In this document: in pieces, positions 14,166 to 16,206 of the stretch
How positions within the stretch are numbered: position 1 is the stretch's first letter
Layout of the letters: every line of letters starts with the position of its first letter
NCBI GenBank assembly: GCA_021817025.1
Contig: JAKAWF010000054.1
Coordinates: 1-16,206, forward strand
DNA from: a bacterium
GTDB lineage: Bacteria; Chloroflexota; Dormibacteria; UBA8260; Bog-877
Length of the DNA: 16,206 bases
Direction: 5' to 3'
Position numbers and translations under genes: made by a program
Notes under the pieces: generated by a model
What the model was told of the DNA's origin: nothing
The model's database searches: none
The model's input: only the letters and a program-made list of their open reading frames with translations

Positions 14166-14771
14166 TCAGCCGCCGGGCGTCGCTGCGGAGGGCCCCACCG
14201 GCTCTTGGTGCAAGTGCTCCCATTCACGGCGCAGAAGTCCCATGTAGAGGAGGTCCGAGGCGTGGCCGTCCCGCAGCACGCGCTCACGCAGCCGTCCCTC
14301 CTCCTGGAAACCCAACTTGCGGTACAGGGAGATGGCGGGCTCATTGCCGGCGATGACATCCAGGCTCAACCGGTGCAGGCAGAGCTCATGGAATGCGTAA
14401 CGCAGCGCCATCGAGACCGCCTCCAGGCCGTAGCCGCGACCGCGATCGGTAGCTTCGCCCAGGCCGACTGCCACCCAGCCGTGACGGTTGGCCCACTCGA
14501 TCCCGCAAACCGCGACGAAACCAACCAGCCGATCGTCGTCGACGGTGCGGATGCGGAACTCAAAGTTGTCCGGGTCTGACCCCGCCGCCTCGTCCCGCTC
14601 GCGAAAGTGGTCGGCCGTCCGCGGGCGAGGCGCGTCGGTGTCGGCCCGGCGCCGGTAGACGCCATCCTCGCTCCAGCGGCTGAGGACCTCGGCATCCTCG
14701 GCACGGGGAGCGCAGAGGCGGACCAACTGGCCCCGGAAGAGATCTGTGGACAAACTTGCCTCCGAGAGCAT
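14166..14771 (-). CDS. GNAT-family acetyltransferase, RimJ/RimL/SpeG-like
   Basis: From ATG 14771 the protein has 201 residues. It shows the acetyl-CoA binding motif DRGRGYGLEAV (109-119), preceded by the VAVGLGEATD strand. The hallmark NEPAISLYRKLGFQEEGRLRE (143-163) follows, typical of enzymes acetylating protein N-termini or small amines. The substrate cannot be read from the sequence. The frame stays open upstream to 14945, but those residues are Arg/Gly-rich and non-conserved. Another ATG at 14819 is possible; neither ATG has a strong ribosome-binding site. The gene is followed 6 nt later by the DUF1707-RDD gene and is divergent from the Eis-like gene. Confidence 0.85.
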   Translation of the reverse strand: MLSEASLSTDLFRGQLVRLCAPRAEDAEVLSRWSEDGVYRRRADTDAPRPRTADHFRERDEAAGSDPDNFEFRIRTVDDDRLVGFVAVCGIEWANRHGWVAVGLGEATDRGRGYGLEAVSMALRYAFHELCLHRLSLDVIAGNEPAISLYRKLGFQEEGRLRERVLRDGHASDLLYMGLLRREWEHLHQEPVGPSAATPGG

Positions 14772-16132
14772 CCGGCGCTGACGAGCTCGTCGAGTATGCC
14801 AGACCTCCAACCAGACCATTCCGGCTCGCTCGCCAGTCCCAGCCCGCGCCCGGGCGGGGAGTCCCCGACCCTTGCCACCTCGGCCACGGCCAACCCAGCC
14901 GAACCAGGAGGTATCATCCGCCGACGCCAGTCGAGTTCCGGGCAATCCGCCCGGACGAGCTCCCGGAGTTCGCCACCGTCAACCTCACCGCCTTCGGGGC
15001 GCATGTCGATCCCTGGCACGAGAGGTGGTTCCAGCAGCGGGTGCGGGCGGAGGGCACGGTCGCGGCATTCGCGGATGGGCGGATGGTGGGCAGCTCGTTG
15101 GCTCTCCCAATCGAGATCGCCCTCCCGGGAGCCGTGGTCGCCGCTGCGGGCGTGACCGGCATTGGGGTGCTGCCAACCCACCGGCGCCGCGGCCTGCTCC
15201 GCGAGATGATGACCCGGCAGCTGCTGGCGGCCCGCCAGAGAGGTCTGGCCCTGGCCGCCTTGTGGGCCTCGGAGGGAGGCATCTACTCGCGGTTCGGCTT
15301 CGGGCCGGCCGCCCGTTCCTGGCGAATAGCGCTCGAGCATCCGCGGGCGACGCTGCTTGCCACGGCGGTGGCCGGGAGCACGCGGCTGGTGGATCGCGAG
15401 CAGGCGCTGCAGCTGCTGCCTCAGCTGTATCAGCGATTGATGGAGTCGCGGCCCGGAGTCGTTGGCCGCGACCGGTTCGCCTGGGAGCTAGCCCTCTCCG
15501 AGGACGACCCGCACCTGCCCCGGGACGAAGCCAGACTCTTCCTGGCGGTCCACCGGGGTAGCCGGGGCGATGACGGCTATCTGGTCTACCGGGTCCGCCG
15601 GGGATGGGCGGACGTTGGGCCCCGGGCCACCCTGGTGATAAGGGAGATGGTGGCGCTCGACCCGGGAGCGGCGGCGGACCTCTGGCGCTATTGTCTGGAG
15701 GTCGACCTCGTGCACCGGGTGGAGGCCTCCGGCTACGGCTCCCGGCCCCTCGACGACCCCATCCTCTGGTTGGCGGCGGACCCTCAGGCCATGGAGGTCG
15801 CTCAGGTGACGACCGTATGGGCCAGGATTCTGGACGCGCCGGCGGTCCTGACCGCCCGCCGATACCAGGGCGATGGTGACCTCACCCTCCGGGTGCTGGA
15901 CCCGCTGGAGCCTCTGGCCGAGGGCTGTTACCACCTTCATGTGAAGGACGGGCTCGGGGAATGCCGGCGAACTGAGTCGGAGCCAGATCTGATCCTCGGC
16001 GTCTCCGAGCTCAGCTCAGCGTGCCTCGGCCAGCGGTGCCTCGCCCAACTGGCAGGGGCTCGGCGGGTCCAGGCGGTTTCCCCGGGGGCGGCGCGGAGGG
16101 TTGCGAACAGTTGCTCGTACGATGCGGTATAG
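14756..16132 (+). CDS. Eis-like GNAT N-acetyltransferase with unclear start and altered C-terminus
   Basis: The protein has the Eis layout of two GNAT folds plus an SCP2-like C-terminal domain. Key motifs are TGIGVLPTHRRRGLLREMM (acetyl-CoA pyrophosphate loop), ALWASEGGIYSRFGFGPA, and a late section with ARILDAPAVLTARRY and DLTLRVLDPLEPLAEGCYHL. Eis-type enzymes acetylate amines such as aminoglycosides and protein lysines; the substrate here is unknown. TTG 14756 is the only canonical in-frame start before the conserved region, yet it overlaps the divergent gene and adds about 58 non-conserved residues. Homology begins at VEFRAIRPDEL (14930). A strong AGGAGG (14906-14911) precedes it, followed by ACG at 14924 as a possible start. 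The end (RRVANSCSYDAV) does not resemble the usual Eis terminus. Confidence 0.8.
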   Translation: MPPRASGADELVEYARPPTRPFRLARQSQPAPGRGVPDPCHLGHGQPSRTRRYHPPTPVEFRAIRPDELPEFATVNLTAFGAHVDPWHERWFQQRVRAEGTVAAFADGRMVGSSLALPIEIALPGAVVAAAGVTGIGVLPTHRRRGLLREMMTRQLLAARQRGLALAALWASEGGIYSRFGFGPAARSWRIALEHPRATLLATAVAGSTRLVDREQALQLLPQLYQRLMESRPGVVGRDRFAWELALSEDDPHLPRDEARLFLAVHRGSRGDDGYLVYRVRRGWADVGPRATLVIREMVALDPGAAADLWRYCLEVDLVHRVEASGYGSRPLDDPILWLAADPQAMEVAQVTTVWARILDAPAVLTARRYQGDGDLTLRVLDPLEPLAEGCYHLHVKDGLGECRRTESEPDLILGVSELSSACLGQRCLAQLAGARRVQAVSPGAARRVANSCSYDAV

Positions 16133-16133
16133 T
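16128..16133 (+). promoter_or_regulatory. Possible -10 element at the left end of the IS607-like element
   Basis: TATAGT lies 8 bp before the tnpA start and overlaps the stop codon of the Eis-like gene. No -35 at normal spacing is evident (TTGCGA at 16101 is 21 bp away). This is too close to the ATG for a standard leader, so it is a weak call. Confidence 0.15.
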
Positions 16134-16141
16134 GAGCAGAG

Positions 16142-16206
16142 ATGAACTTGAAGGAGTGGGCGAGGCTACAGGGGATTCACCCAGTGACCGCATACCGGTG
16201 GTTCCG
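16142..16206 (+). CDS. tnpA: IS607-family transposase TnpA (serine recombinase), 5' end only
   Basis: The ORF opens MNLKEWARLQGIHPVTAYRWF and runs off the window. This is the MerR-like helix-turn-helix that begins IS607-type serine recombinases ('MxLxEWAxxxGVxxxTAxRWFxxGxLP'). TnpA would catalyse cut-and-paste movement through a circular intermediate. In this family tnpA is normally followed by a tnpB gene for an RNA-guided nuclease, which would lie beyond 16206. A stand-alone MerR-like regulator or orphan recombinase remains possible because only 21 codons are visible. AAGGAG downstream of the ATG is not its ribosome-binding site; GAGCAGAG just upstream is a weak one. Confidence 0.75.
   Translation, partial: MNLKEWARLQGIHPVTAYRWF

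Noticed and set aside
14366..15340. 324-codon minus-strand ORF upstream of the GNAT gene
   Set aside because: Its N-terminal half is antisense to the Eis-like gene and its end is an out-of-frame reading of the GNAT gene.

Overview
This is a high-GC bacterial fragment, by eye about two-thirds G+C, with GTG and TTG starts and many G/C-ending codons. The gene families fit an actinobacterium-like lineage (Actinomycetota, Dormibacterota or Chloroflexota), but no rRNA or marker gene is present to settle the taxonomy. Coding density is uneven: compact operons are separated by several 0.5-0.9 kb stretches in which I recognise no gene.

Left part (1-6190): the 3' end of a COG4280-type multi-pass membrane protein is coupled to a 70-residue membrane protein. 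Next come a decayed IS30-family transposase, a SnoaL-like protein, an ECF sigma factor without a recognisable anti-sigma partner, a double-thioredoxin-fold protein disulfide oxidoreductase and a DUF302 protein. The gene-poor interval 5450-6266 ends in a strong hairpin.

Middle (6267-8880): a minus-strand, membrane-anchored cupredoxin has a CuA-like metal loop in which one histidine is replaced by proline. It diverges from a phosphofructokinase carrying the Asp104/Lys124 signature of PPi-dependent enzymes. A small single-pass membrane protein follows.

Centre of interest (about 9800-13571): a full cobalamin riboswitch, with a clear P1 stem and B12 box, is followed by a hairpin that buries the Shine-Dalgarno sequence of the first gene. 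The four genes behind it encode a DUF4430 (transcobalamin-like) lipoprotein, an EcfT transmembrane coupling protein, a fused double ABC ATPase (EcfA-EcfA') and an S component resembling CblT. Together they look like a self-contained vitamin B12 uptake system in which an extracytoplasmic lipoprotein hands corrinoid to an ECF transporter. The second ATPase half has lost its H-loop histidine.

Right part (13473-16206): a minus-strand pair encodes a DUF1707-RDD membrane protein and a RimJ/RimL-type GNAT acetyltransferase. The RDD gene runs convergently into the end of the S-component gene. A divergent plus-strand Eis-like acetyltransferase has a good ribosome-binding site but no canonical start codon nearby. 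Its C-terminus looks replaced where an IS607-family element begins; the window ends 21 codons into that element's TnpA serine recombinase.
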